Assembly: GCA_024734555.1 (NCBI GenBank)
Contig: JANPWX010020211.1
Location: 62,001-126,000, forward strand
DNA length: 64,000 bases
Origin: Trochalopteron elliotii
Lineage: Eukaryota; Chordata; Aves; Passeriformes; Leiothrichidae
Direction of reading: 5' to 3'
A program made the position numbers and the translations under genes. Below, in pieces: positions 12,228 through 26,044 of the stretch. Every line of letters begins with the position of its first letter. Position 1 is the first letter of the stretch. A model generated the notes under the pieces. That model saw only the letters and a program-made list of their open reading frames with translations. It ran no database searches and had not been told where the DNA came from.

Positions 12228-15200
12228 GGTGATAGCGCATTGCAGGCTGACCCGGCCTGGTAAAGGGCGGATGTGCAGAATCCAATATTTTCCACTAGAC
12301 CAGGAGATCTGTGTTAGGAAAGAAAATAGGTCTCAGGCACTCTGAGGCATAGAACAGACCTCTGTTTCCCTCTATCACCAGCTCCTGACCGAACTTGTTC
12401 CTCTAGCCAAAGAGTGTAGCCAGACCAACAGGCAAGGCTTGCTGCAATGGATGCTTGTTCTGGCTGCCCTGAGAAGTTGCTGAAGAGTGAGGGACATGTG
12501 CTACACTGAGAACTAAAAAGTCATAATTACTAAAAACAGCAGCAAAAACCAGAAAAGCAAAGAAGTTTATTCTTCTTTATGCTTTAATGCCTTCCTCCTC
12601 CACCCCCAACGTTTATGTATATCCTTAGTCATTTAATAGGCTTATAATGTCACCATGGGAAAGCAAGATGATATAGCCACAGTGCACATTAATAGACCAC
12701 TAATCACAAAGCAGCAAGAGTTTGGTTGACCTGAGGATATTCCAGCAAATGGTGAATATTTACATTTTTCATTATTTGTATGGCATTATGTTCACATGTA
12801 ATTTTCAGAAGCAAAAGCCAAATCCCAGTCTGGCCCTAAAATGACCTGTTGAAAATGAATTAGCAAGGCTGTCCTCAAAGGTGGTTTACAATTTAAGGTG
12901 GTATGTGACAAAAACAAGCCTAGCGCAGCATGGTGCAGTCTTTATGGATGATGGAATGTTAATATTAGTTTTTGCTAGAAACTGGAAGCTTGAGAAACCA
13001 GAGAAAAAAAAATTAAAATTTACATCACATTGTTTAATTTGCACTACATTGTAGGTGGAGCTGAGTTGGAGTGGGTAAATCACTTGTAATTTTTTCATCC
13101 ATTAAACCAATCTAAAACATCCTGAAATAAGCATAGTATTGCTACTGTAACCATACTGAAGGAAATTTAACCTTTGGCTTTCTATTTCCTAGTCTACCTT
13201 AGGTGCAGTGATATTTTCTTAGTGTTGTTACCCAAATTTATCTTCTTAATAGCTGTAAAGCTTCGTCCCATCCATTGTAGGTTATGCTAATCATGTGGTT
13301 TCTCCAAGAAATGTTTCACCTGAATTATGTGAAGGAGAAAGAATAAGGCAGAAGGCTAATTTAGGGGAATTTGGAGAAAAGAGGAAACTAATACACAAAA
13401 TTAAAATTATGTAACATATTCAAGATTGTTTTAACAAATGTATTTGGAACAACTTTGGGTTTTGGCAAGATGATACATGTTTTAAATTGAAATGTTGATA
13501 AAATCAGCTTTTATTTTGAATAATCAAGATGCAAAAGTAAAACCCACAATTTCTATCTTCTCAAGACCCAAAACACCCCGTTTGCAAAAGCTGGCCTAAG
13601 GTCTTCTCGTCTTTACTGCCACATTTCTCTTGATATCATTAGTGGAGCTTCTATACAGACTGTTTAATATCTGGCTTGTGAAAAAGCAGCACTGCTCTTC
13701 ATATTTTCATTAAGAAAATACCCAGCTGCAGTGTGTGAGCCGTGTTGTTTGTTGATCTTTGTGGGTTTGGGAGAATTGCCTTGCCAGCTGTAATCCTGGC
13801 ACCTGGCTGCATTCCTGGGAGCCATTGCAGGGTCAAAGCTTCTGTCCTGCTCTGGTTTGCTCAGCCCTGCCTTTGCCTCCATAAGGCTCACCTGCCTTGC
13901 CCAAGTGTACTTTTTCAGGATGCAGCTCCTTGTAATGGCACAGTAAAATCTCATCAGAGACTGTCTTTTGAAAGTGTTTAGCCACAAGCCCACATAGCTG
14001 CTTCATCACTTCAATCTTTAACACAAAAAGTGCCTGGTTTGTATTAATGGACCAATAACAAGTGGGAAGTACTGTATGAGCAGAGAAACAGTTTTCTGTG
14101 TCTCTGCCTTATTATTTCATTTGTGCTAAATAAAATGGGGCTAGCAGATGAGTTATTCATATGAAGGTTGGAAGAAATATCACTTTTAGTTCCAGAACCC
14201 CTGCAGATATTCACGAATTTTACCAAAATATTTTTGTAGATTCCTATTGTTTTTTTACTTAAAAATATGGCAGAACTGAATGAAATGGATAGGTCTCTTT
14301 CGAGAATAAAAAAAATTCAATTTCATTGCCCAGCATGTAACATTTTTCTCTGTGTTTCAAATATGCTGTAAAACTAGATCTCCATGTCTTTCTAATAGAG
14401 AAACTTAGCACTTAGAAAAATCACAATAAAATATGAGAACACTGCTGATGATTCAGCTTTCCATAGTTATACTATTATGATATTTTTCTACTTTGTTTGC
14501 ATTGTTTTGTTTTCATCAAGTTTTGCTTCAACTGCAGAGAAAATACAGGCTCTCCAGAATTAACTTGTGCTTTAAATCAAATATGGAATAAAAGCCACAT
14601 ATACAAGGATGTAGGTATATAGGACTGTTAAGCAGATAAATCCTTTCTGCCTTATGTGGTCCAGAGCTGGAGGCCAGGATGACTTTACATTTCCTGTAAA
14701 GGTTATTTAGGCTTACTAACACTTTTATCTGAGATCTGATATATCTCCTAACAGGAAACAGCAACAAGCAGGGAGAAAAACTCCTGAAATTACTGATTTC
14801 CTTTGTTAGATTCTCCATTATAGGAACACCCTGATAAGACTTTGTCTATCAGAATCTGCTGAGAATTCTGCAGTGATCCATGTTAGGAGTTGCATTTAGA
14901 CTTTATCCTAGGTCAGCTTGTTAAGGCCTTTCTGTCTAAAGCATAAACTTTGTATAGCACAGTAGTCTGAGAACTGGGAAAACATGCTGCACATATGTAG
15001 AAGCAGCAGCTGGTAAGTTTGAACATACCTGGAATTAGCAATACCTTCAGGTCCATAATCTAGTATCTTGGGAAAATTGACAGTAATCACATTTCTTTTA
15101 AAAATTTTAGAAAGTAAAACCAGTTTCTCTGTAAACATTATGTTTTTACAACCGTACTTAAAATTGTTTTCCTGAATCCATGGCCTGTTTTATTTAGTGC

Positions 15201-17760
15201 AACACATGAATTATCTGCTGCATTTTGACCTAAAATTTAGTAAGTGACCTTAAAAGAAAGCATCTGCCTTCACACTTCTCATGAAGTTTCTTTGAATATG
15301 CTCTGTGGTTGCAAGGGGTAAAGATGACATTCACTGAATTTTTTATGCAAAGCATAAAGAGTCCCTTCAGAAGAAATTTAGTGCTTCATGCAGCCATGTC
15401 CTGTTTAAAAATAAAATAAAATGCAAAATCTGGTTAGGTTTGTGCTTTTAAAAGGGGCAGCTAAAGCAATTGCTTGCATGTTGTAGTCCTGCCTTAACTG
15501 AGGCTGGGCAATGGTAAATACAAATCCTTCTTCATAACCCCTGCAGTGTCCCCTGAGCTAATAAAATATTATCCAGAAAAATGTGGGCAACCTCCAGACC
15601 CATTCTGTCCTTGTCGTGGCTGTGGCTGCCAAGGAGAAAGGCAGCTCTTGCCAGCAGTGGCATGAGAGGCCCTTTGGGAAATGATCTGAGACCACTGAAT
15701 TTGTTTTCTTTTGTCTGTTCCAACCTGTACAACCATACCAAAGCACAGATTCTTAACTTGTCTGGCTTCTTGGTCCAACAGGGATTAAAGGACAAATAAG
15801 ATGCTCCATTTCTTGTATTTTTGAGGTGAATCCTGTGGTAGGTGCTTAGTTAAGAGTTTGTTTTGCCTGAACAGCTGTGGATACTGAGCTGGCTTTCTAG
15901 TTGTTTTTTTTAGCAGTCTGCCTGAGGGTTTACTGTAGGCTGTGTGTTTTCTTTTTGGTGGGCTTTGGGATATCTGCCCGTCCCAGCGCTGGATGGTGCC
16001 AGGCTCTCCAGCCCTGGATGCCTGAGCTGGCCCTCCTCTGCGAGCTGCCTGCTTGGCTTTGTGCTGCTTTTCATAGGACTGCCTGGGCTTAGGTTGTTCT
16101 GACTGACCATCTGCTCCATCTCCCTCCATCAGAAGGTAATTTATTCAAATCTCACGTAAGCCTTTTTTTGCTTGTATTTTCTCTTCCATTGTTTCCATAT
16201 CTCATTCCTGCACTTATTACTACTAAGCATTGCTCTAGCAATTGAGAAAACTGGAAGATGCTGCTCTTTCAGTGCCCAGTGAGAAGCAGAGTTTGGGTCC
16301 CACTGCTTTAAAGAAGAAACACACAGGACGTTTCCTAGATGACATCAGACATTGTCTACTGCCCTGACATCTCTGCTCATTAGGGTGTAGTACCCCCAAA
16401 AGGTACAGAGCTTGGATTAGATTCCTATAACAGAAGCCAATGGCAATAGGGAAAGATCAGTGGAACAAAAGAATAAAAAAGGAGTCAAACTCCATATGGT
16501 CTTCTTGTGGAGTTTAAAAATCTACTGGTATTTTCTAAGATATAATACTTCATGATGCATCTAGCTGATTATCCTGCTGGTTTTAGAGAGAAAACCACAC
16601 TGCTGTGTAAACCTGGGAAATGATGAACGTGCTGTTGATTCAAACCTCCACTGTGAGCAGAGAGGTGGTGACTCAGAGATGTACATATCAGTCCTTGACT
16701 TGTTCTGGAGAAAATGACAACCCAACGGCAAGAATTTTAGAGTGATTGGATGCCAGTTCTCATATCTAGGACCAAAGATTTCCAGGATGGCAAAATGTGC
16801 CTTGGAAGGCAGTGACAGTGAGAGACCTGAGGCCCAGATAACCACGTCCCCATGACATTCAGTGCCATGTACCTCAGCCATGGCCTGAGCTATATAGGTC
16901 AAACTAAGTGACTGCAATTCTCTTCTTTGTCTCAGGTTCTGTTAACTTGCTACTTGGAATATGAATCTGTTATTGAAATCAGAGGACACTGCATGTAAGC
17001 AGCAATGAATAGAGAGAAGGGCCAGAACTGTGAAATTTTTGCGGGAAAGGAAAAAAGGAACATTTTCGAAATTTTAGTTGAGAAGTCTCTATTATGAAGG
17101 ACCATATATCTTTTAATGTACAAATCAACTTCCTTCTCTTCTTCCAATAAATTTCCAACATCTTACAGATACAGAAAATATACTGTATATGTGTAATTAT
17201 TGCCTCCTTGGGTACAGTGTTTTATTTTATCTACCATTGATCAGGTGGCTAAGATTACATTAAGCTCCACAATGGTAGTAACACAGAGATATGAATGTTG
17301 CATCCTAGACCTGAAATATACTACAATAATTTTCTCTTATTCCCTGTTTCCTGTATTTTTATTTCCCCACAGGAAGTGGTTTCACTTGAAGCAGAATATT
17401 TTTATATGGCCCTATTTGAAAATTTGATGACAGCAGTAAATCAGGAGACAAAAGGACATTTTGAACAAAGATGCTCAGCATTTTTGTCAATAGTTTGAAC
17501 TATGCATGAGTGCACAGACCTTCGCCTCATTTTAAATCAGATAATATTCTTGTACTGGGTGCAGTAACTACTTCCATTGCACTGCAACACTGTGTAAAGG
17601 AAGGCTCTGGATATATGTTTATTTCCAGCTCCTAAATGCCATGCAACCTAAAGAAACAACCGTGACAAGGAAGTCTTTTTGTGGACAGACAGTGGCCCCA
17701 GACTGCAAACAGAGGAAGCTTTTACAGTGTACATTTAGTTTTGTGTGTAAACTTTTCAAG
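12228..17760. other. Non-coding DNA with two GC-richer patches
   Basis: Mostly AT-rich and featureless. GC-richer patches at about 13740-13930 and 15580-16130 open frames on both strands at once, the signature of base composition rather than coding. No splice-flanked exon, repeat array or RNA gene was recognised. Confidence 0.5.
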
Positions 17761-17860
17761 ACCATTTCAGCCTAATAGTCTGAGCTGCATTACCTCGGAG
17801 GGTATTGTCATTAGGACTTAACGCGCTCAGCTAATAAATTACAGTGATGTAGCAGCTTTT
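17761..17860. other. CNE-like segment
   Basis: A short stretch with retained CpGs (TACCTCGGAGG, TTAACGCGCTCAG) next to homeodomain-like AATTA words (TAATAAATTACAG), lying just before an old repeat. Low certainty. Confidence 0.2.
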
Positions 17861-18130
17861 TGTCAAAGGATCCTGAAGTGCTTTACAAACTTTACAGTCC
17901 ATAGATGCATGAATCACTTCACCCACTATTGAAGTATGGCCAGGCCAGGGATGAATTGTGGCAGCTGTTTAACAGCACACAGCAGTCCAACACAATGGGT
18001 TTGGGAGAGCAAAGACAACATGCTCTCCCAGCGCCAGTTCAAGTAATTCAGAGGGACAGTGGAGAACACCTTGGGATAGAAAGAGAGGGATTTCTCCCTT
18101 ATGGACTAGTGCAAGGCATTGTTACTTGAC
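17861..18130. repeat. Degenerate ancient interspersed repeat
   Basis: CAAAGGATCCTGAAGTGCTT, followed directly by TACAAAC, resembles the 'CAAAGGATCCCAAAGCGCTTTACAAAC' module found in several old vertebrate LINE/SINE families. Further on, TTTAACAGCACACAGCAGTC also feels repeat-derived. The match is from memory and the copy is decayed. It contains the perfect hairpin listed at 18002-18030. Confidence 0.4.
18002..18030. repeat. Perfect 10-bp inverted repeat (hairpin)
   Basis: The left arm TGGGAGAGCA (18002-18011) and right arm TGCTCTCCCA (18021-18030) are exact reverse complements around a 9-base loop. It lies inside the old repeat. It is too short for a microRNA precursor as it stands. Confidence 0.85.
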
Positions 18131-19590
18131 TTCAGTGTCTGGGGTTGTGTCTCTCATCTTGTACCAAACCTGTTGTGAGAAAGTCCTGTATTTGAGCTAT
18201 AAAGTCTGTAAACACATATGTAAGCACATAGGGTCTTGGAACCATCAAGGAAATTAGTGTAGGTAGAGTTTTCCCAGCCAAACTGGAGCTAATCAGAATT
18301 TAGTGCTGCCTCAGTATGGAAAATACTAAAAATATGCAGTCTTGGTTTAGGCTGTTTTTGCAACTGGGTAACTGAAGGAAAAACATCAGTTGCTCTCTGT
18401 ACGTATCTGTACATCTACTTGAACAGAACCCAGATCTTTAAAGAGTCAGATAGGAAATTAATTTAATTCCCACTCCCTTTCTGGTTACCAGCTGTCTTCT
18501 AACATAAAGTGATGGTCCCCATAAAGGCCTTCTGAAGAAACAAGCAATTTCCTGAATAAATCAAGTTATCCTTTCCCCCTTCCCTTTTTTCTCCCTTTCA
18601 GTGAATAGTATCTTTAGTGACGATCCTGAGCAGTCTTGTTACCAGCTGCTCTAATCTAGGGGGTTGTGTCATTTCACCTTGATATTTCTTTCCCCATTGT
18701 TTTGCCTAAGTGCACAAAACAAAGACTATGAGCGCTGCGTGCAGGGCTCAGAGCAGAGGGAGAATTGTTTGCAGTGACACACATCAAACTAAGGCTGGCT
18801 TCTTCCATAGGAATAGATTTGTTTTTTCCTTGGAAAAAAATAACCTTCAGTTTTTAACTTCTGCAAAAGAGTGTTATTTGAAGAATTTGTTGTTTCATTT
18901 TCCCTTTTCTATATAGATCCATGGACACCAGAGAAAGTTAATGTGAATGTGTGGGGTAAAAGTAGTAGTGACTACTGATTTATACAGAGTTGTTTGCATT
19001 GGGTACTTAAAAGGTTGCTAATTCCTCCTGCTTAATAATGTAATATTTGCATGATTGGAGACCCTAAATGTATAGCATTGTGAATTTCTATCCAATAGTT
19101 CATTGCAGAAACAGTAATTAAGAGGTTTCTACCTTCACTCCTAGTGCCTAATTGTAAACTTTCCTCTTCCCCCATGGAGGTTTCTAGTGGGACTGCTCAG
19201 ATGAGTGTATCTACTTACAACCACAGAGCTGGACCCTTTCAGCCCCAAAACAGATCATTATAAGCAGGAAGAAAATACTTGAGAGAAGAAAGTCTACTGA
19301 TTTCTTTAAGCTGTGAATCCCACCCACAAAGAGTTAAAAATAAATAAGAATCATAGAGCATTAGCCTACTTATTTTCTAAAGATTGCCAGAATTAATTTT
19401 AAAACAGAATATTTAACCAGGATTTTACATATAAAATACTCTAGGTATTGAACCTAGTTTTTGTGCATCAACTCTGTGCTGAATAGAATCTTTTGCTTGG
19501 AAATGCACTGAGCCTTAAAAGCAATTTCTGTCAAATCTCCCTTCATATTCCTATCTCTTTCATCACCATCCAAAAGGAAACACTTTAACT
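18131..19590. other. Non-coding DNA, nothing seen
   Basis: AT-rich, with no recognisable coding frame, repeat array or RNA gene. Confidence 0.5.
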
Positions 19591-19890
19591 TCAGGCAATA
19601 AAAAGCTTTTAATTCAGATATAAGTTTACATGAGCTATCTTCATTACAGTGAACAATGTAAAAAATGAGAAAATTTTAAATCATATTTAAAAATTTAATT
19701 AGATAATTTTTGCTGTTTTGCCTGCTTTAAAATATATAATAAAACTTCAATAAATTATATTCTGGGTCATATCAGCTTCTTCTCAAGAAAATGAAGTTAA
19801 ATCTTTGTAGTAACCAGCAGCTTAATTTTCATTAGGCTAGCTATTTGATAATTAGTCATGCACCATAAATCAAGTCCCCAAGTCTTCTCC
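19591..19890. other. Very AT-rich, CNE-like block
   Basis: A dense cluster of ATTA/TAAT words (for example TTTAATTAGATAATTTT near 19693, ATTTGATAATTAGTCATG near 19843) without simple repeats. It suits homeodomain binding but could equally be neutral AT-rich DNA. Confidence 0.2.
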
Positions 19891-22800
19891 AGGTTTCTTA
19901 ATTGAAAATTATTGTTTCTTGGCTCTGTGGCTAAATGTGCAGCAAGTCTGAGGAGTGATAGATGCTGAATCTAGCACAAACAGTTTGAAACAGTCAGAAC
20001 TTGATAGATCATTGCCCTGAAGGGGCTTGTAATGGTGGAGAGACTGTGAATTTCAAAATTAAAGGTTTGTTCTTAAAAATCACAAGTGCAAAAGCTAGCT
20101 GTAGTTTACCAAATAGCTCCTAACCTTCAGCCACTTTTCCTTTCATTGCTAGCTGGATTTCAGTTGCTTTTCTAGTGACAATTGTCATGGGCTTGTGTGG
20201 CTATATTTGAAAAGTTAAAATGTTGGCTTGGAAAGATACAGACCGAGAGTATTTGCGTTCTCTTTTGTTGGTGGTGTTCTTTTTCTGGTAAATCTCATTA
20301 ACAAATATGGAAGTTGTTTCATTTTTGGCATTTTTAAACACTGAATGAAATGGTGGCAGTCCTCTCAGAGCCACTATGAGAGAACAGATGGGCCTACTAT
20401 GCACGCCTCAGGTCATAAAATAATTTCAGATATGATGCAATTGTGGCTAAGTAAAATACTTTTGCAAAGTCAGAAATATATTAGTTCACTGAAAGAAGGG
20501 AACCCTTTGTAATTTTTCTTTGACAGCCCAGCAGACTTTGCATAGAGCTCAGCTTGTGTTTGCCATTCTGTAGATAAGGACAGCCACAGGGTTTTCTGCT
20601 ACTCATGCCTTGCTTCTTCATGATCCAGTGGCCAAGACTTGATGACGACCACAGCAGGAAACAGTGTGAAATGCTCCATAAATTTAAAAGTGGGAATCAA
20701 TTGATGCTAAAAAAAGAAACAACAATAACAACAAAAAACAGGCCTAAGATTTTTAGGTGAAAATTTCCAAATCACATTGGTAAATTCATGCTGAAAACCT
20801 TCTCCCACCTTAATTAACTTGATGAACAAACACAGACTTGGGGCTGATGCAGGTATTTATTTGTAGTTAAGTACACCAAGACTTGCATTGCAGTTGTTCT
20901 TTCCTCACAGCCCATGACAAAACAAAACACCACGTTGGCTGCGTGAACAGAGGCTGTTCCCTAAACAGAGAGTGTTTGTCCTTCTCAGGGTTCTTCTCCT
21001 GGGACACTGCCAGAGCGAGGTGCTGAGCTGAGGGGTGCAGCACTCAGCAGGTTCTCCCCATGGATGTCCTGCACCGTGCACTGTGGTGCCTTACAGATGT
21101 GTTTTTGCTGTTCTAGTTTCGTCTCCTTACAAGGTCAGCTTCGTACTGCCAGTTCCAGGAATTTGGTGTGTGTGTAATAGCTTTCTCAATGTGCTACTCA
21201 CAGCAAAGCCGGGGTGAATGATGAGTAATTAAACTCTGAGGAGGGAGCAATTTAAAAGGCCATATTTTCAACTGGAAAATAGTTTATTAAAATATATCAT
21301 CAAATAATTACTGTATTTGTGGATCATGTTCTTTTTGGGGCCCTGAAATGACTGTGTGTAATCTTATTTTTGTAGAGATTTAATCTTGGAAGGGAAAGTC
21401 GTTTTCCTAAAGGATATATTGATTTCATTCATATCCCACCATCCCTTTGTAAGATGTTACAGACAGAAAGCCAAATTCAGGACCAGCTTTGTTTTTTTTT
21501 TGCATTATACCTAATCTAAATATGGTGCTGCTATTACAAACGAGAATTGTTTTCCCATCAGTTGTTCCAGTTTCACGCTGGACTAGATTGCATCACCACC
21601 TGGGTGAGGAGCAGTAGAGGATGGGGGACAGCAGAGGTCAAGGAGTGAGTGGTGTCAGAGGACATTTTTGTAGCCTATGTCCAGGCAGGAGCTCCCTCCT
21701 TTTGGGCAGCCCTGGTGGGGGGTTCACACAGCCCATGTGAGAGGAAAAAAGGGCAGCCAAAGCCAGCATGGAATGAGCTTTCCATGAGCAGCCCCCTCAC
21801 CTGCAGGCAGAGCTGGGCTGCAGGGAGCAGGCTTTGCACTGGGCTGTGTTCTGACACACAGAGACATGAGCTGCAGCTCCCCACAATGCAGGGATTGTGG
21901 TGTCGTAGAGTGAGAAACCAGAAGAGAATATCCAGTGCAACTGTTGTGTAAAACAGGAACTTGCCTCACTAACTAATGAGAGCCAATGTGTCAGTGCTAC
22001 CTGTTGTCTCCACCAGCTCCCAGAGGTGACGGTGTGCACTGAAGCCATGTGCTCTGGCCTGGCCATGGCTGCTCCTTAATCAGAACCACTTGGTTTGGTG
22101 GCTTCCTGCTCAAAATCTGATAGGGCTGGAGGCCCTTTGTGCCCCTCTAGTCTGGCAGGAGCAAGTAAATATTTTATCAGAGGGTGGACAGACCAGAATT
22201 TACTCTGTTGACACCTGGACTGAGCTGAAAGTATGAAGATCAGTGTGGGGATCATCCTGATTCCACTGAGGTTTTTGGAGATCAGCAGACTGGTTTTTTT
22301 ACACAGAATCATGGGAAGAGTTTGTGGCAGGATTCCTTGTGAAATAAAATCAGGCAAACTGTTTTTATCAGACCCTGATGCAAAATTGTAGCAGTATCAA
22401 ACTATCAGTTCTTGGCATGTTTTGCATTTGCATTTATGGAAACAGTTTTTCTAGCTAGTGTGATTTTCACCTGTTAAAACATTAAAATACTAGTATTATC
22501 AGTTTTGTCCATCTTTTAGACTGGTACAAATAGATCCAAATTCAGGGTTGAAATGCCTCCTACTCTTCCGTCCTTATTACAAATGCACACACAAATAAAA
22601 TGGAATGACTGGTGTTTAAGATTATATTCTAGTTGACTCTCAATTGTATGAACTTCATCTCCATGGTACTAAAACTTCAGGACTACCAAAAATACTTTCT
22701 TAAGGCACAAAGAGCGAACACACTGTGTAATTTTTATTGTGGGGTTTGTTTTCAGGATGCAGAGTGTGTATATTCTCTTTCACTAACATTTTACAGAGCT

Positions 22801-23946
22801 ATGTATAGATACGGATAAGATAAAATCTTTTTCTCCCTCTTGCTTCAGTCAGAATCAGGGCTGGAGTACACAAACCAGAGAGGCGTGTGACTGAAATGGG
22901 AACTGTATACCGTTAAAATGAAGAAGATCATAAAATAAAAGTCCTGTAGCTGTTGTTTCTCACAAGATGCAAGCTCATTGTCAATCTGTACATCTAGGTA
23001 GAATTAGTGTAATATATATGATGCAACAGCAACTAGTGGATAGATGAATTAGAGTGGGGCTGTGTTCTCCATGTAAGGAAGAGGCAGTGCTTACTCAAAT
23101 GCTGTTAAAACTCCCTCATTTACAGCTCCTGGAGATGAAACATACAGCAGATTGCCTGTAACCATAGCAATTGGCTCTGACATGAAAGATCTCCAGCATA
23201 GAGGTAGTGGTAATGGCAGAAGCAGTGTGGAAGATAAAGGTGTACAGGTAGAGACAGTACCAGGGGTGGAAGTGAACTACAAAATAAGTGAAGATGAGAT
23301 GCCCTAGATGGATTTGGGCAGATGTGTGAGTCTGATGGGAAGGTTTGGGCTGGTGAGGTGTTGGGGGAGGGCAGGGACAACTAAAGAGAAAGGTGAGGTT
23401 TTGGAGCTAGTCTGGTGTAGAGGAAAGATCAGAATAGGGCTGGCATAGAATATGGGGAAGATTATGCTGCTGGAGGCTGCTGCCTCTCAAGTTGTTGCCT
23501 TTCAGCAAGGGTAGATGGATTTCAGGGATCCCAGTCAGCTCATGGAAGGACTCCACACAAGTTGTTTGCTCTTGATGATGGGGTGTGGTGTGATTCCTTG
23601 TGCTGGGGTGCAGCACTCAGAAAGATGGAGATATTCCATATCCCAAAGCAGTGCCAGAGTTGTAGACCTGCACTTTTGAGATGTGGAAGGAAAATGCCGA
23701 CAAACTAAAGCTATGCTAAGAGGTGGGGCAGTTCAATTGCCTTGAGTTATGAGCACTGGTATAAATAAAATACCTGAGATATTTCCTTTAATATTTTGCT
23801 TGATGTCCAATTTTGGAGCTTTTGTTTTGGGAAATATATAAAAGTTGTTTCCTCTTACTGTTTCCAGCAAACTTAAAGGGAGCCACTTCTAAGAACAAAG
23901 ACCCTTGTACAGTAATCCATAGAATCATGGATGTGCATAGATTTTC
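19891..23946. other. Non-coding DNA; GC-richer patch at about 20990-22080
   Basis: Between about 21640 and 22070, overlapping frames are open on both strands because GC is higher, and none encodes a recognisable domain. The rest is AT-rich. No transposon with intact ends was seen. Confidence 0.5.
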
Positions 23947-24036
23947 TATAATAATAATAATAATAATAATAATAGTAGTAGTAGTAGTAGTAGTAGCAGT
24001 AGTATTAGTAAAAGAAGAAGAAGTAGTAGTAGTAGA
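23947..24036 (+). repeat. Compound trinucleotide microsatellite (ATA)n-(GTA)n-(AGA)n-(GTA)n
   Basis: About nine ATA/TAA units run directly into about nine GTA units with one GCA interruption, then AAGAAGAAG, then further GTA units. The switch of unit in phase suggests point mutation and slippage within one array. A frame through it reads as poly-Ile/poly-Val and is an artefact. Confidence 0.95.
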
Positions 24037-26044
24037 ATTGCCCTATGAGTTCCAGAGAAGAAGGATCCATTTGCAAGAAGCAAACCTTATCAATGAACTA
24101 AGAACTGTAGGTCAGGACTCTTAAGCTTCATATATAGAATTTACATCTATCCAAAATAAATTTAAGGAATCATTATGAAAATTGGGACCAAACCTCTCAA
24201 AATCCATTCAGGTCATTTGTCAGAAAGACTTTTTCAGTTTTTACTGGAAAAAAATCTCAGTAAAAGGCCTTCAGTGTGATTGTGGTTCAAATCTGTCTGA
24301 TTAGGGATAACTTCATTTGAGCAACTGAAATGACATTTGGATAAGAGCACAGAGTCCAGCAGTGAGTCTCTGTTTGCAGGACTGCTCCCCAGGGCTGAGC
24401 TGGCTTCCTGAGGAAGAGACTCAGCTCCCACACCACAGCCTGTAAATCTACCACATTGTGCAGAACACATAACCCCCTTGGTCTCCCTCACCCTGCCTTT
24501 CCACTACTTTTTCTTTCTTATGAAAGTTATTTTTGGTCAGCCAGGCACATCTTTACAGAAAGCATAGTAAATATAAGATTTATACAGCTATGTGTCATCT
24601 TAAATCCACTCAACTCCCCAGGTAAAAAACCGGATCACAGCAGTGAACATTTTAATAAACAAGCAAAGACATTGAACAAAAAAAAGAGAACAGATAGAAA
24701 AAAAGATGTTACAGTTCAACGCCTCCTATCTAGGCTGGAGAAAGGAGGCTGAGGCTTGTATTCATGTTCCCACTCTGGAATATTTACTGCCAGTGTTTGG
24801 TCCTGAATTAGAGCTGTAGGTGATCAGCTCTAATTCATTGTTTCAGTCTCTGATTTTGAAGCAATCAGAAACTCATGAAACCAGCTGACTTTGCAGGATT
24901 TGAAGGCTAAAATCTGATTAAACAAGGTTGCTGGATATTACCCACCGTCAAATCACTGGTTCATCTTTTCAGTGTATCTTTAGGAACATATGATTGCCCT
25001 GAGATATCTGCTGAGAGAGAGAAATTCTTTTATGTGTAAGAATTAGCTGGCACTGCTATTGCTAGTATCTGGCAGAGTTTCACTTTCTGCTATGATTTGT
25101 GCTTCTAAATTAAATTTGGTGTGGTGCTAGCAGCTTGGGATAAGCACCAATTATAAGTTTTGATAAAAAAAAATCAAACTATAAGTCTAAACCTGTCTGG
25201 ACTACTAGCTAAAGATTTATTGTAAAGTTTATCTACACCCACAATGTATGTCAGCCCTAGAAAATTCCTTTTTACATCATCACTTTGCAAATCTAGATAG
25301 TCTTCAGATGCTTAAATTTTAACATCTGCTAAATGTCTTAGCATCACTGTCAAATTGGAATGAGTCTTCAGTGACTGGGTCCAAGTCTGCAATCATCAAC
25401 TGTCTAATTTGGTAATGGCAACTTCAGCAGAAGCAGAATCAAGAAGGATAATTTCTTCCCTATCAAATTTATGTATGTTGTAATGTAATGAAAACATTTC
25501 CCAAGGGGATTTCCTTTGCTGTGCATAGCACATGATATCAGTTGAACACTTTTCTTACTCCTTTTTGTATCTTATCTACTGATATTAAAATGTCCTTGAA
25601 AAATACCCTGGCTTATATAGGTGCAAGGTGCCTTAAAGGTCTTTCACTACCTTGTAAAATGTAAATATATATTTAATCTTAATTATTGGAAATACTATAG
25701 CAATCTTCCCTCCTCCACCAGAAACTTTGCTATAAAAATGCATTATACCTGGAAAACACTATAAGCTAAACTAAAAATTTTCATTTAAATACTGTGAATC
25801 CAGGTATATCTGAAAGATATTCCGATGCCTTTAAGGTGTTTAGGAAATCAGTATTTAGAGATTAGGCATCTGCTGAAAACTGCAGCTCTCTGGTAGAAGA
25901 GGTAAATTCCAATAGGGAAAAAAAACCCTAAGCTTTTCTGCAAGATGGGGTTACTTCTAAAATCTGTGGGGGCATCAATTTTCCACTCACAGGTCAAACT
26001 GTAGTCAACACTGATGTCAGCCCACGCAAGCACAGAGCAATAAT
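24037..26044. other. Non-coding DNA, nothing seen
   Basis: AT-rich, with no recognisable coding frame, repeat array or RNA gene. Confidence 0.5.

Noticed and set aside
21640..22080. Several overlapping frames on both strands
   Set aside because: They arise from local GC content; none has a credible domain, signal peptide or splice context.
23813..24124. 103-codon plus-strand frame with long Ile and Val runs
   Set aside because: The runs are translation of the trinucleotide microsatellite; there is no protein signal outside the array.
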